Shown: positions 17,048-25,350 of the stretch, one piece after another
Layout: each line of letters opens with the position of its first letter
Numbering within the stretch: position 1 is the stretch's first letter
Assembly: GCA_947178145.1 (NCBI GenBank)
Contig: CAMWXE010000053.1
Span: 1 to 37,204 of the forward strand
Reading direction: 5' to 3'
DNA from: an uncultured Lachnospiraceae bacterium
Lineage (GTDB): Bacteria; Bacillota; Clostridia; Lachnospirales; Lachnospiraceae
Length of the DNA: 37,204 nt
Notes under the pieces: generated by a model
Seen by the model: only the letters and a program-made list of their open reading frames with translations
Told to the model about the DNA's origin: nothing
Database searches by the model: none
Made by a program: the position numbers and the translations under genes

Positions 17048-19612
17048 TTATTGAACCAGCATGTAAGAACTGATTGCATCAAGCGTAATTGTTCCACTAA
17101 TGCTCTCGATCACATCTGTTCCTGCTTTCTCTCCATTTACGCATATATTCCACACCCCTTCTGGCAGAGCTATTTCTACCGGATAGTGGTTGGGATTCAG
17201 TGCAATAAGTATCTGGTCCGAAACTTCTCCCTCTACATTTGCACCATTGATCGTGAAAGCGACAATGCGTTCGGGGAGATCGTCTATATATTGCATATTT
17301 TCTGCTATCTCATCGGACGTGTTCATTCTCAATGCCTTGTGTGCTTTGCGAAACAGGATCAATCCCTGATAATACTCTTTTACGCCTTTTATCTCTCCAT
17401 CGGATAGACTGTTCCATTTGATACTGTTTACGTAATCCGGCGATTCAAAACTGTCGTATATTGTCTTTCCATTCTCATCTGTTTTGGTGCGAAGGAGCTC
17501 ATCACCGGCATGGAGGAAACTAACTCCCTGCGAGGATAGAATGATCGCTGACGCCAGTTTATTTTGCCTGATCTGCTCCTCATGTGTTCCGGCCGCGCAG
17601 GTTCTGATCTTGTCCCATAATGTTGCATCATCATGGCAGCTTACATAGTTAATGATCTGCTGGGGGTTATTGCTCCACCCTGCTTCCGCTCTGACACTGC
17701 GCTTTATTTCCTCCGCATTATCCGCACCTGTAATATACCCTGCTGTATTATCATTTGAATTCCCCTTGATCCTGGAGCGGATTCTGTCGTCAAAGTAGCC
17801 GAATCCCTCTGTTTGCGCCGCACTCGTCTGTATGGCAAACTTTGTTCCGGGCTTTGTTGAAATCGTTGACATATTCCAGCCTTCCCCATATAAAATGATC
17901 GAAGGATCGATTTCCCGCACCCTGCTTACAATCTCATTCACAGTTTCTACATCCAGAATGCCTGCCAGATCAAACCGAAATCCGTCTACATGATATTCCT
18001 CAATCCAATACACAACAGAGTCAGCAATATATTTGCGTACCATACTTCTCTCAGATGCCGTATCATTTCCACACAGGGAACCATTTGAATATTCTCCTCT
18101 TGAATTGATGCGCGTAAAATAATCCGGTACGATCTGATTAAAACAAAATTCTGACGCATCATATACATGGTTATACACAACATCCATGACAACACTCATT
18201 CCGTTTTCATGCAGTGCCTGTATCATTTCTTTTGTTTCCCTGATCCTTACGTCACCCTTGTAAGGATCTGATGCGTATGTTCCTTCCGGAACATTAAAAT
18301 TCTTTGTGGCATAACCCCAGTTATAAGAAGCGTTCCGTTCATCCACATACCCAAAATCCTGTATGGGCATGAGCTGTATATGTGTCACTCCGAGGGATTT
18401 CAGGTAATCAATTCCTGTAATCTCCCCCTCCGCATTTTTTGTTCCTTTTTCCGTAAATGCCAGATACTTGCCACGATTTTGTTCGGAAACACCACAACTG
18501 CTGTCTATCGAAAAATCTCTTACTCCTAATTCGTAGATAATAGCGTCAGTTAAACCTGCTCCTTTATTCGGATTAACATCCTTTTCCCATCCCTTTGGAT
18601 TGGTGGATGCCAGATCAATGACCATTGCCCTGTCACCATTGATTCCAGTCGCACGCGCATAAGGGTCACAGGTCTCTGCTTCCTTATGGTTCACTTTTAC
18701 TTTGTAGGTATAATATATTCCGTTTTGATCTCCTTGTTTTTCTATTGTCCACACTCCGTTAGAACCTTTTATCATTTCAAGTTCTTCCAGTTGGTCTTCT
18801 GTGCCATTTGTACCATTCTCGTATAAGCACACTTTCACAGAATCTGCTGTCGGAGCCCATACTTTAAATACGGTTTTCTCCTTTGTCCAGTTTGCTCCCA
18901 GATCATTTCCTTCATAAGTATATTCTGATTCAAACGCTTCCGTAGAATAGATCCTAGGCATATCGATTATATAACTTGCCTCTTTATATACCAGACTGTA
19001 ACTCTGGGTCAGCGTCAGTGGTTCTTCAACCTGAATGATGCACTGTTTTCCCTCATTGATGACGGACTGTACTGCCACTTCATCTCCCGCAGTGCTATAC
19101 ACTTTCACTTCCCTGAAGCTGTCCGTATTATCAGACATTTTTACCTCTATCCCGCGTTCGCTGTCATAGACAGCCTCTGTAACCTTGATTCCTTGAATGA
19201 CACCTTTTCCTCTTCTGATCTCTGTCTCTTCTTCACCCTGTGTAAGATATACCTCTACTGTTCCGCCGACAATCTCTGATAAATCTACACTCCGGTCAAT
19301 AGTAACATCCTTTTCCCATTCCTCTGTATGTATGATATATCCGACCGCTGCGGTCTTATTGTCCACAGTCACATAGGAATGGGCTCCTGTTTCATCAATT
19401 TCCGTAAAGGAATAGTCCTTTCCTGCCCCAGTATCTTCCCAAATCCATAATTTCCACTTGTCATATGTATCATCATTGCGCAAATAGTGGAACTTCAATG
19501 TGATTTCACTATCCATCACATTATTTACCGGACCGCGGTTTATCCATAAACCACCGCAAACTATTACCAGAACGATAAGCATCATTGATCCAATTATGTG
19601 TTTTTTACCCAT
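17048..19612 (-). CDS. pulA: Membrane-anchored extracellular type I pullulanase with CBM41-like domain
   Basis: An 854-residue enzyme. Residues 7-25 (IGSMMLIVLVIVCGGLW) are one hydrophobic helix with no clear cleavage site or lipobox Cys, so it is probably an N-terminal anchor. ITLKFHYLRNDDTYDKWKLW at about 37-56 is the start of a CBM41-like starch-binding domain. A CBM48-like domain begins near KTVFKVWAPTADSVKV (246-261). The catalytic domain has YNWGYA at 430-435, nucleophile Asp548 in GFRFDL, acid/base Glu577 in YGEGW, and SCHDD at 658-662. It would debranch alpha-glucans outside the cell and feed the downstream importer. It differs from the 11197-13149 enzyme by the anchor and about 200 extra N-terminal residues. 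Confidence 0.93.
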   Translation of the reverse strand: MGKKHIIGSMMLIVLVIVCGGLWINRGPVNNVMDSEITLKFHYLRNDDTYDKWKLWIWEDTGAGKDYSFTEIDETGAHSYVTVDNKTAAVGYIIHTEEWEKDVTIDRSVDLSEIVGGTVEVYLTQGEEETEIRRGKGVIQGIKVTEAVYDSERGIEVKMSDNTDSFREVKVYSTAGDEVAVQSVINEGKQCIIQVEEPLTLTQSYSLVYKEASYIIDMPRIYSTEAFESEYTYEGNDLGANWTKEKTVFKVWAPTADSVKVCLYENGTNGTEDQLEELEMIKGSNGVWTIEKQGDQNGIYYTYKVKVNHKEAETCDPYARATGINGDRAMVIDLASTNPKGWEKDVNPNKGAGLTDAIIYELGVRDFSIDSSCGVSEQNRGKYLAFTEKGTKNAEGEITGIDYLKSLGVTHIQLMPIQDFGYVDERNASYNWGYATKNFNVPEGTYASDPYKGDVRIRETKEMIQALHENGMSVVMDVVYNHVYDASEFCFNQIVPDYFTRINSRGEYSNGSLCGNDTASERSMVRKYIADSVVYWIEEYHVDGFRFDLAGILDVETVNEIVSRVREIDPSIILYGEGWNMSTISTKPGTKFAIQTSAAQTEGFGYFDDRIRSRIKGNSNDNTAGYITGADNAEEIKRSVRAEAGWSNNPQQIINYVSCHDDATLWDKIRTCAAGTHEEQIRQNKLASAIILSSQGVSFLHAGDELLRTKTDENGKTIYDSFESPDYVNSIKWNSLSDGEIKGVKEYYQGLILFRKAHKALRMNTSDEIAENMQYIDDLPERIVAFTINGANVEGEVSDQILIALNPNHYPVEIALPEGVWNICVNGEKAGTDVIESISGTITLDAISSYMLVQ

Positions 19613-19691
19613 ATGTCCGCCTCCTATAAAATTGATTCATGGATTATTTTACACATAATTTATTTGATCTGTTATGAAAAAATATACTTGT

Positions 19692-19734
19692 TATATACAA
19701 AATTAAACATGTTCTTAACTAAAATTTGTTCTTA
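19692..19734 (-). promoter_or_regulatory. Candidate pullulanase promoter region with 17-bp-period repeats
   Basis: Upstream of the anchored pullulanase, on -, TAAGAACA occurs at 19734-19727 and again at 19717-19710, a 17-bp period that extends as AAGAACA-NN-TTT in both copies. A TGTATATAAC string with an extended -10 look follows at about 19698-19690. The repeats differ from those before the binding-protein gene, so a different regulator may act here. No experimental support; low confidence. Confidence 0.3.
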
Positions 19735-20090
19735 CAATTTTGTTTTATCATTGTTATGATATTTGTCACTTTGCTTTCTCTGGTTCCTACACAGGCCATG
19801 GTGAACCATACCATAGTCCACATGACCTGCGCAGTACCTTATGATTTCAAAAAGCAGACTGCTCCTGCCGCCATTCTCACGCCACCGTTGTTTCTTACGG
19901 ATAAATCCCTTTTCCTCCAGATCATGGATTGCTCTCTTGACCGTGCTGACAGAAAGGTGCAGCCCCTTGCAATGGTACCGATTGCCGGGCAGCAGGTTCC
20001 CTCTTTGTCTGCATGGTCTTGCAGATACAAAAAAACGGCTATGGCTCTGTGGGGTAGGGCAGTCTCATATATTTTTCTGTCATATTCCAT
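19732..20090 (-). pseudogene. Frameshifted helix-turn-helix protein
   Basis: From ATG 20090 (GGGG upstream) the frame reads MEYDRKIYETALPHRAIAVF, then a segment with GTCCPAIGTIAR, then loses sense. A shift near 19961-19970 restores LHLSVSTVKRAIHDLEEKGF, then IRKKQRWRENGGRSSLLFEI, ending at a stop near 19732. Together this is a winged-helix (HTH_36-like) protein typical of Lachnospiraceae mobile regions, where similar N-terminal domains occur in replication or transfer-associated proteins. The one-base shift truncates the recognition helix in the start frame, so it is called a pseudogene. A sequencing error at the G/C run is possible. Confidence 0.7.
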
Positions 20091-20211
20091 GCTTAACCCC
20101 AATTCTCATTTTATTTCTTTTTATAATCTTCCGTCCGTAATGTCTGACGGATTCTCGTCATCGTTTCATTTTTGTGCCTGTTGCAGCCCTCCAATATTTG
20201 TAGAAGAAATG

Positions 20212-20350
20212 ATCGTTACTATTCACGGCTTGGGAGCCGCTCATAGTAACGATTCGGGGCGATATTCAAAATTTTGCTTCGCAAAAATCGCCCCTCACTC
20301 CTGAATCATGTTCTCACGGAATGCGCAGTTCAGCGCATTCCTGACCCGTG
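20212..20350. repeat. Cluster of three perfect hairpins
   Basis: Three strong stems lie in 139 nt. ATCGTTACTAT (20212-20222) pairs with 20243-20253, with a CGGC/GCCG stem inside. GGGGCGAT (20256-20263) pairs with 20287-20294, with TTTTGC-TTC-GCAAAA inside (20272-20286) and an outer GATTC/GAATC pair (20251-20255, 20303-20307). GGAATGCGC (20318-20326) pairs with 20333-20341, and CACGG/CCGTG offers an overlapping stem. No open frame and no T-run after the last stem. It may be a structured RNA, a mobile-element end or a small palindromic repeat element; I cannot decide. Confidence 0.7.
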
Positions 20351-20390
20351 AAAAGTAACAAATGATATCCTTCATTTTGGACAAAATACA

Positions 20391-20408
20391 ATATCGCAAT
20401 AGCAATAT
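20391..20408 (+). promoter_or_regulatory. 18-bp imperfect palindrome upstream of umuC
   Basis: ATATCGCAATAGCAATAT has the symmetric pattern ATAT-GC-AT-GC-ATAT with mismatches only between those blocks, about 92 nt before the umuC ATG. It could be an operator. It does not match the usual Firmicutes LexA box (GAAC-N4-GTTC), and I see no such box nearby. Function unknown. Confidence 0.25.
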
Positions 20409-20499
20409 ACGCCCCATTATGCTAATATTACTTTATTAAAAAAAGGGAATGATAAGGCAGAAGAATCATTGAAGAAATTGTCAGGGGAGGCAAAAAAGC

Positions 20500-22032
20500 A
20501 TGGAAAACAATCATATCTATATCGCAATCGACCTGAAATCCTTTTACGCCTCCGTTGAGTGTGTTGAGAGGCAGCTTGACCCTATGGACACAAACCTTGT
20601 GGTCGCGGATGCGTCAAGGACGGAAAAAACCATCTGCCTTGCGGTATCCCCATCTTTAAAGTCATTCGGCATATCAGGCCGTGCAAGGCTGTTTGAAGTG
20701 GTGCAGAAAGTCAGGGAAGTAAATACCCTGCGCAAAAGCAACGCCCCCGGCCATCAGTTTCTGGGAGAATCCTATCATGCCAGGGAGCTGCAGGAGCATC
20801 CCGAATTTTCACTGTCCTATATCATTGCACCGCCCCGCATGGCACATTACATGGAATACAGCACCAAAATCTATGAGATCTACCTCAGGTACATTGCGCC
20901 CGAGGATATCCATGTCTATTCCATTGACGAGGTATTCATGGACGTGACCGCATATCTGAAAACATATTCCCTCTCCGCGAGGGGGCTTGCAGCAAGAATT
21001 ATACAGGATGTCCTCGCCCGGACGGGTATCACCGCCACTGCCGGCATAGGGACAAACCTGTATTTATGCAAGATTGCGATGGACATTGTCGCAAAACATG
21101 TTGAGCCGGATAAAAACGGAGTCCGTATTGCAGAACTGGATGAAATGAAATACAGGGAACTTTTATGGGACCATCAGCCGATCACGGACTTTTGGAGAGT
21201 CGGGCGCGGATATGCCAGAAAGCTTGCAGAGCATGGGATGTTCACGATGGGTGATGTGGCAAGATGTTCTATTGGAAATGACCAAAATTATTATAATGAA
21301 GACCTGCTTTACAAGCTGTTTGGTATCAATGCGGAGCTTCTGATCGACCACGCGTGGGGCTGGGAACCTACAACCATTGACCTTATCAAACAGTACAAAC
21401 CTGAGACAAACAGCCTGTGCTCCGGCCAGGTACTGCAATACCCTTATGATCCCGGAAAAGCAAAACTTGTAGTTAAAGAAATGACAGACTTGTTGGTGTT
21501 GGATTTGGTAGAAAAACATCTGGTTACGGACCAACTGACGCTTACCATCGGATATGACATTGAAAACCTGTCCAATCCGGAAACCGCCAGCAAATACAGA
21601 GGCGAAGTCACTATAGACCGTTACGGGCGGAAAGTCCCCAAACATGCACATGGGACTGCTAATCTACATGAGCCATCGTCCTCGACAAAACTGATCATGG
21701 AAGCAGTCATGGCACTCTATGACCGCATTGTTGACAAAAACCTGCTGGTACGGCGGATTACCGTGGCTGCAAATCATCTGTCTGATGAATCTGCTGTCCG
21801 TGCAGACGGACAGCAGGAATTTGTCCAGATGGATCTGTTCACCGATTATGAGGCGCTGGAAAAGCAGAAACAGGAAGAGGAGGCAAAGAGGAAAAAAGAA
21901 CGCGCCCTGCAGGAAGCAGTTTTATCCGTAAAAAGGAAGTTTGGGAAAAATGCCATCCTAAAAGGCATGAACCTGGAGGAAGGCGCGACCAGCACGCAGA
22001 GAAATAACCAGATCGGAGGACACCGGGCATAA
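20500..22032 (+). CDS. umuC: Y-family DNA polymerase, UmuC/DinB-like
   Basis: A 510-residue translesion polymerase. The palm starts YIAIDLKSFYASVECVERQL with the metal-binding Asp11. The second catalytic pair Asp143-Glu144 is in YSIDEVFMDVT, and TGITATAGIGTNLYLCKIAM carries the usual fingers/palm motif. A helix-hairpin-helix thumb follows (FWRVGRGYARKLAEHGMFTM, about 230) and then a little-finger domain; the last 60 residues are charged and coiled-coil-like (QKQEEEAKRKKERALQEAVL). GGGGAGG precedes the ATG. The stop overlaps the YolD-like ATG by one base (TAATG). This pairing is common in Firmicutes, where it serves error-prone damage tolerance and is often carried on mobile elements. Confidence 0.95.
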   Translation: MENNHIYIAIDLKSFYASVECVERQLDPMDTNLVVADASRTEKTICLAVSPSLKSFGISGRARLFEVVQKVREVNTLRKSNAPGHQFLGESYHARELQEHPEFSLSYIIAPPRMAHYMEYSTKIYEIYLRYIAPEDIHVYSIDEVFMDVTAYLKTYSLSARGLAARIIQDVLARTGITATAGIGTNLYLCKIAMDIVAKHVEPDKNGVRIAELDEMKYRELLWDHQPITDFWRVGRGYARKLAEHGMFTMGDVARCSIGNDQNYYNEDLLYKLFGINAELLIDHAWGWEPTTIDLIKQYKPETNSLCSGQVLQYPYDPGKAKLVVKEMTDLLVLDLVEKHLVTDQLTLTIGYDIENLSNPETASKYRGEVTIDRYGRKVPKHAHGTANLHEPSSSTKLIMEAVMALYDRIVDKNLLVRRITVAANHLSDESAVRADGQQEFVQMDLFTDYEALEKQKQEEEAKRKKERALQEAVLSVKRKFGKNAILKGMNLEEGATSTQRNNQIGGHRA

Positions 22033-22454
22033 TGGGAAAATATGACGATATTATTAACCTGCCGCACCATGAATCGGCAAGACATCCCAAAATGCCGGCA
22101 CTGGACAGGGCGGCCCAGTTTCTCCCCTTTGCCGCGCTGACCGGACATGATGCGGCTGTCAGGGAAACGGCCCGGCTGACAGACAGCCGGGCGGAACTGG
22201 ACGAAATCAGAAAAGAAGAATTGGACGTACATCTACAACTGCTCAGGGAACAGCTTGTGCAAAAGCCGCAGGCAAGCATTACTTATTTTGTCCCTGATGT
22301 GAGAAAAGACGGGGGCGCCTATTTTACCATAACAGGAACCATACGGAAAATAGAGGAAACCCGGCGCCAGGTCATTATGGAAAACGGCACTGTTATTCCA
22401 ATGGATGATATTTATGGGATTGAAAGCACTATTCTGGATGATGCGGGATCTTAA
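22032..22454 (+). CDS. YolD-like protein
   Basis: A 140-residue YolD-family protein. The start has the family signature: INLPHHESARHPKMPALDRA, then AQFLPFAALTGHDAAVRETA. The C-terminal half (ITYFVPDVRKDGGAYFTITG, then TIRKIEETRRQVIMENGTVI) is the beta-rich part. YolD proteins are regularly coupled to UmuC-like polymerases and are thought to control or assist them, in the way UmuD does in Proteobacteria; the mechanism is not settled. It starts on the last base of the umuC stop. Its own stop overlaps that of the convergent gene at 22451. Confidence 0.9.
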   Translation: MGKYDDIINLPHHESARHPKMPALDRAAQFLPFAALTGHDAAVRETARLTDSRAELDEIRKEELDVHLQLLREQLVQKPQASITYFVPDVRKDGGAYFTITGTIRKIEETRRQVIMENGTVIPMDDIYGIESTILDDAGS

Positions 22455-22726
22455 CAGCCAATGCCCGCCATACGCCACTCGTGGGCGGAATAGTTATAGC
22501 GCAGGCGGAATGTCCGCTGTGTGCCGTAAAGGGATGCCGTACAGATAAAGTTTGCCCCCAGTGAACCCCGTTCCTGGTCTGTTGAAAGAATCCTGTCAAT
22601 ATTGATCGTGACAAGCTCCCCATTCCTGTCACGAAAACGGAACCGCATCGGGGTGATTTTTCCATTGGTATCAGTACATGAAATCATCTGCACCGGGGTA
22701 TCGATGCACAGGATTGTTTCCATCAT
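22451..22726 (-). CDS. Small conserved-looking protein convergent with umuC-yolD
   Basis: A protein of about 91 residues with no named domain that I recognise. It has a beta-rich pattern: VQMISCTDTNGKITPMRFRF, then RDRNGELVTINIDRILSTDQ, then FICTASLYGTQRTFRLRYNY and a Trp near the end. GGAGGG lies 4 nt before the ATG at 22726 and 7 nt before a second ATG at 22723; either could start. From memory, similar small proteins sit beside umuC-yolD pairs in Lachnospiraceae, which would suggest a role with the polymerase, but this is not verified. Its stop codon overlaps the YolD stop on the opposite strand. Confidence 0.65.
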   Translation of the reverse strand: MMETILCIDTPVQMISCTDTNGKITPMRFRFRDRNGELVTINIDRILSTDQERGSLGANFICTASLYGTQRTFRLRYNYSAHEWRMAGIGC

Positions 22727-22952
22727 TGCTCCCTCCACCTGTCAAAAATACGAAATTTTAATATATTATTGCAGGTTTTACGGAAAATATTACTTAGGCG
22801 GTTATAAATCGCATCAATTTCTTAGAAAAATTCTGATAAATATAGCAAATTAGCAAGGCTGTGAGTGTGATTTTTAATAGCCGCAGTAATATAACATAAT
22901 GAAACGGATCATTTTTATCAATGGGATGTTTTAGGAAATATTATCTTCCATT

Positions 22953-23009
22953 AAAAATACAAAAACCAAATTTTGGACCTGAAGTCCATTTTTTGATTTT
23001 TGTATTTTT
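22953..23009 (-). terminator. Long palindromic, probably bidirectional terminator
   Basis: AAAAATACAAAAA (22953-22965) pairs perfectly with 22997-23009, CAAA/TTTG continues the stem, and TGGAC/GTCCA (22974-22978, 22984-22988) closes a CTGAA loop. Either strand ends in a T-rich arm. It lies about 100 nt after the AAA/PD-(D/E)XK stop on -. The rest of 22739-23106 holds no gene that I can see. Confidence 0.75.
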
Positions 23010-23106
23010 TTATGAAGTCATGGAATTATAACATGGTATGAATCGCAGTTGGGGGCGTGTTTGTGGATGCATTTTTACCATTGACCAAGATGCGGTTATT
23101 TGGATA

Positions 23107-24819
23107 TTATCCTATAAGACATTCCCTCCCCCGGAATGCAAATCCGTAGCTGCGTATATTCTCCGGCGCAAAACCACGTGATACGAGCTCCGTCTCATAC
23201 TTCTTCTCCGCGATCTGGTGGTGTGCCGCCGCGAGGGTGTCCTCAAGTGTTTTCTCATCCTCGTCGGGATCGAGTACCTTAAATTCAAAAATGAATGCCT
23301 TGCCGTTTTTGTCAACAGGTTCCAGCATGACATCGTAGCGGCCATACCCGCTCCCACGGTTTGAGCGCACGTTATACATATCCGCCATGTTCACGACCAT
23401 TCCCAATACAAAACCATGATAAAAACGTTCGGGTTCTGTCTGTTCCGATGGCTTATTCCCGCTGTCAAATGAGCTGAAAGTGTTCAGGGCCACTTTATTC
23501 ATGAAGGTGTTCATCTTGCGGACATTGTCATTTAGGAGCGCCCGGATAAATTCATTGTAGTATACCTCGGTGTTTCCGCCAAACCACCCTTTCACCATGT
23601 TCTCGAAGATACTCTCCGCCTCCATGTTTGTGAGTGCCAGTGTGTACACTTTCCGTTTGCGTTCACCCACATATTTCAGGTCCAGCACTTTCAGGTACCC
23701 GGTCGCCAGCAGCAGGCTCCATACCGCACTGACGCTGCCGTCAAGCTGGTCAAAGACAATTTTTTCATCAAGCTCCGCCTCAAAGCTTTTTCCCTGCAGA
23801 AGCGCCTCCATCGTCTGCTTGATGCCCGGAACCCCTGTCTGCATCAGTGAGTTCACAAGCCCGTTTGAGCTCGTGTCTGCCCAGTAATTTTCATATTTCC
23901 CGTTTTTCCTGATAAAGGATGATATGGACCATGGATTGTAAATGTCCGTATGGCCTCCGAACGTAAATCCGTCATACCACTTTTTTACCTCTTCTTTTTC
24001 GCTTCCAAGTCCCATGTCATCAAGTGCGCCAAAAACTTCTTTCTCCGTAAAGCCAAAAGCGGTTGCATATTCATCAGATGTGGTTGTGATCACATCAAGA
24101 TTGTTCATTCCGGTAAAGATGCTCTCTTTGGCAATCCGTGTGATCCCTGTGATCATGCCGCGCTCAAGATAAGGGTTGGTCTTGAATGTGGCATTGAAAA
24201 AACTGCTGAAAAAACTGACAGCCTTATCCCAGTATCCTGAGAGCCATGCATCCTGCATCGGGGTATCATACTCATCAAGGATAATGATCACATTCTCCTT
24301 ATAATGGCGCTGCATGAAACACGCCATCTGGTGGACCGCGCCCACAGCGATGGCGCCGGGCATTCCTATTTTTATGTTTTTATAGTATTCTTTCTCATTT
24401 TCACTCAGGCAGTCTGGCTCTAACAGATACCGGTTGCTCTCATACAGGCCGGCAATCACTTCTGTTATCTTGTTTTCCATTTCTGAATACCTGTCTGCCT
24501 TGATATTCGCAAAAGTCAGGAATATCACCGGAAATTTACCCTGCAGGTTTCTGTACCTTTCTTCATCCGAACCTTGTCCGAAAATAGAGAGTCCCTCGAA
24601 CAGGTCGGCCCTTCCCGCATATTTCCTGGAAAAAAAACACTCGAGCATACTCATGTTCAGGGTTTTGCCGAAACGGCGCGGACGTGTGATCAGGGTTACA
24701 TCTGAACCCGTCTCCCACCATTCCCGGATAAAATCCGTCTTGTCAATATAAAACGATCCCTGTGACCTGAGTTTGTCAAACCGTTGTACTCCTATATTTA
24801 CCACAGGTTTCCTATTCAT
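23107..24819 (-). CDS. AAA-ATPase-like / PD-(D/E)XK nuclease family protein
   Basis: A 570-residue protein of the same architecture as the one at 2543-4240. N-terminal FYIDKTDFIREWW leads to the modified P-loop LITRPRRFGKTLNMSMLE. NVIIILDEYDTPMQDAW is the Walker B-like segment, ERGMITGITRIAKESIFTGM the conserved middle. C-terminal GYGRYDVMLEPVDKNGK and AFIFEFKVLD give the D and E-x-K of the PD-(D/E)XK core. I start it at ATG 24819 because GGGAGG lies 7 nt upstream; the frame extends to 24849. It is 105 nt downstream of a recombinase-like gene. Family function is not established; nucleic-acid cleavage powered or gated by ATP is the natural guess. Confidence 0.9.
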   Translation of the reverse strand: MNRKPVVNIGVQRFDKLRSQGSFYIDKTDFIREWWETGSDVTLITRPRRFGKTLNMSMLECFFSRKYAGRADLFEGLSIFGQGSDEERYRNLQGKFPVIFLTFANIKADRYSEMENKITEVIAGLYESNRYLLEPDCLSENEKEYYKNIKIGMPGAIAVGAVHQMACFMQRHYKENVIIILDEYDTPMQDAWLSGYWDKAVSFFSSFFNATFKTNPYLERGMITGITRIAKESIFTGMNNLDVITTTSDEYATAFGFTEKEVFGALDDMGLGSEKEEVKKWYDGFTFGGHTDIYNPWSISSFIRKNGKYENYWADTSSNGLVNSLMQTGVPGIKQTMEALLQGKSFEAELDEKIVFDQLDGSVSAVWSLLLATGYLKVLDLKYVGERKRKVYTLALTNMEAESIFENMVKGWFGGNTEVYYNEFIRALLNDNVRKMNTFMNKVALNTFSSFDSGNKPSEQTEPERFYHGFVLGMVVNMADMYNVRSNRGSGYGRYDVMLEPVDKNGKAFIFEFKVLDPDEDEKTLEDTLAAAHHQIAEKKYETELVSRGFAPENIRSYGFAFRGRECLIG

Positions 24820-24924
24820 GTTCACACCTCCCACAATGTATGAGTCCATCTGCTGATATCAGTATACACGATACCGGCATTTTAGGCAAATAAACAAACA
24901 GCAGGATATAAAAAAGCGGATCTG

Positions 24925-25350
24925 TTATTGCCCAAACAGATTTTGTTTGATCTCTATGTTTGAATATTTATTCATATCCTTTACCAGATGCAGGGGGACT
25001 TTTTCATACCGGCTGAGCCATTTCCCCTGTATTCCGAGATATTCTGCCACTTCCCGGGGCAGTGCGCCGTTGCTGAGCAAGATCCGTATTCCCATATTCC
25101 TGAGGGAAGAAAATGTCAGGTTACTGCCAAGATTGTTTTCCCTGACGGTTTTGTTTAGCGCATGCTCAAGGGTGCGGACTGCGCAGGGGGTGCGGCGTCG
25201 GGATATCAGTAAATATTCATAACTGGCATCGGTACTGTCACAGAGCTGGAGGATCATGGCGTGAAGGTCATCGGGAACCAGCAGGTACCGGGGATATTCA
25301 CCCAGTTCCCCCTTATCTGAACATCCTGTCCATTGCCTTCTCGTCCGCAT
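24925..25350 (-). CDS. Tyrosine recombinase-like protein lacking the usual catalytic His
   Basis: Up to 141 residues. TFSSLRNMGIRILLSNGALP followed by REVAEYLGIQGKWLSRYEKV has the fold pattern of the C-terminal catalytic region of tyrosine recombinases (LRHTFATHLL...LGH...YTHV). Arg (SLRN) and a Tyr (SRYEK) remain, but the HRH residues are changed: RH is RN and GH is GI. No N-terminal core-binding domain is present. The start overlaps the AlkZ-related gene by 38 nt and is uncertain: ATG 25350 is the only in-frame ATG before residue 32. Either a decayed integrase end or a domesticated DNA-binding protein; the open frame and coupling favour the second. Confidence 0.6.
   Translation of the reverse strand: MRTRRQWTGCSDKGELGEYPRYLLVPDDLHAMILQLCDSTDASYEYLLISRRRTPCAVRTLEHALNKTVRENNLGSNLTFSSLRNMGIRILLSNGALPREVAEYLGIQGKWLSRYEKVPLHLVKDMNKYSNIEIKQNLFGQ

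Noticed and set aside
20360..20499. An SOS (LexA) box before umuC
   Set aside because: No GAAC-N4-GTTC match was found; only an unrelated imperfect palindrome is present.
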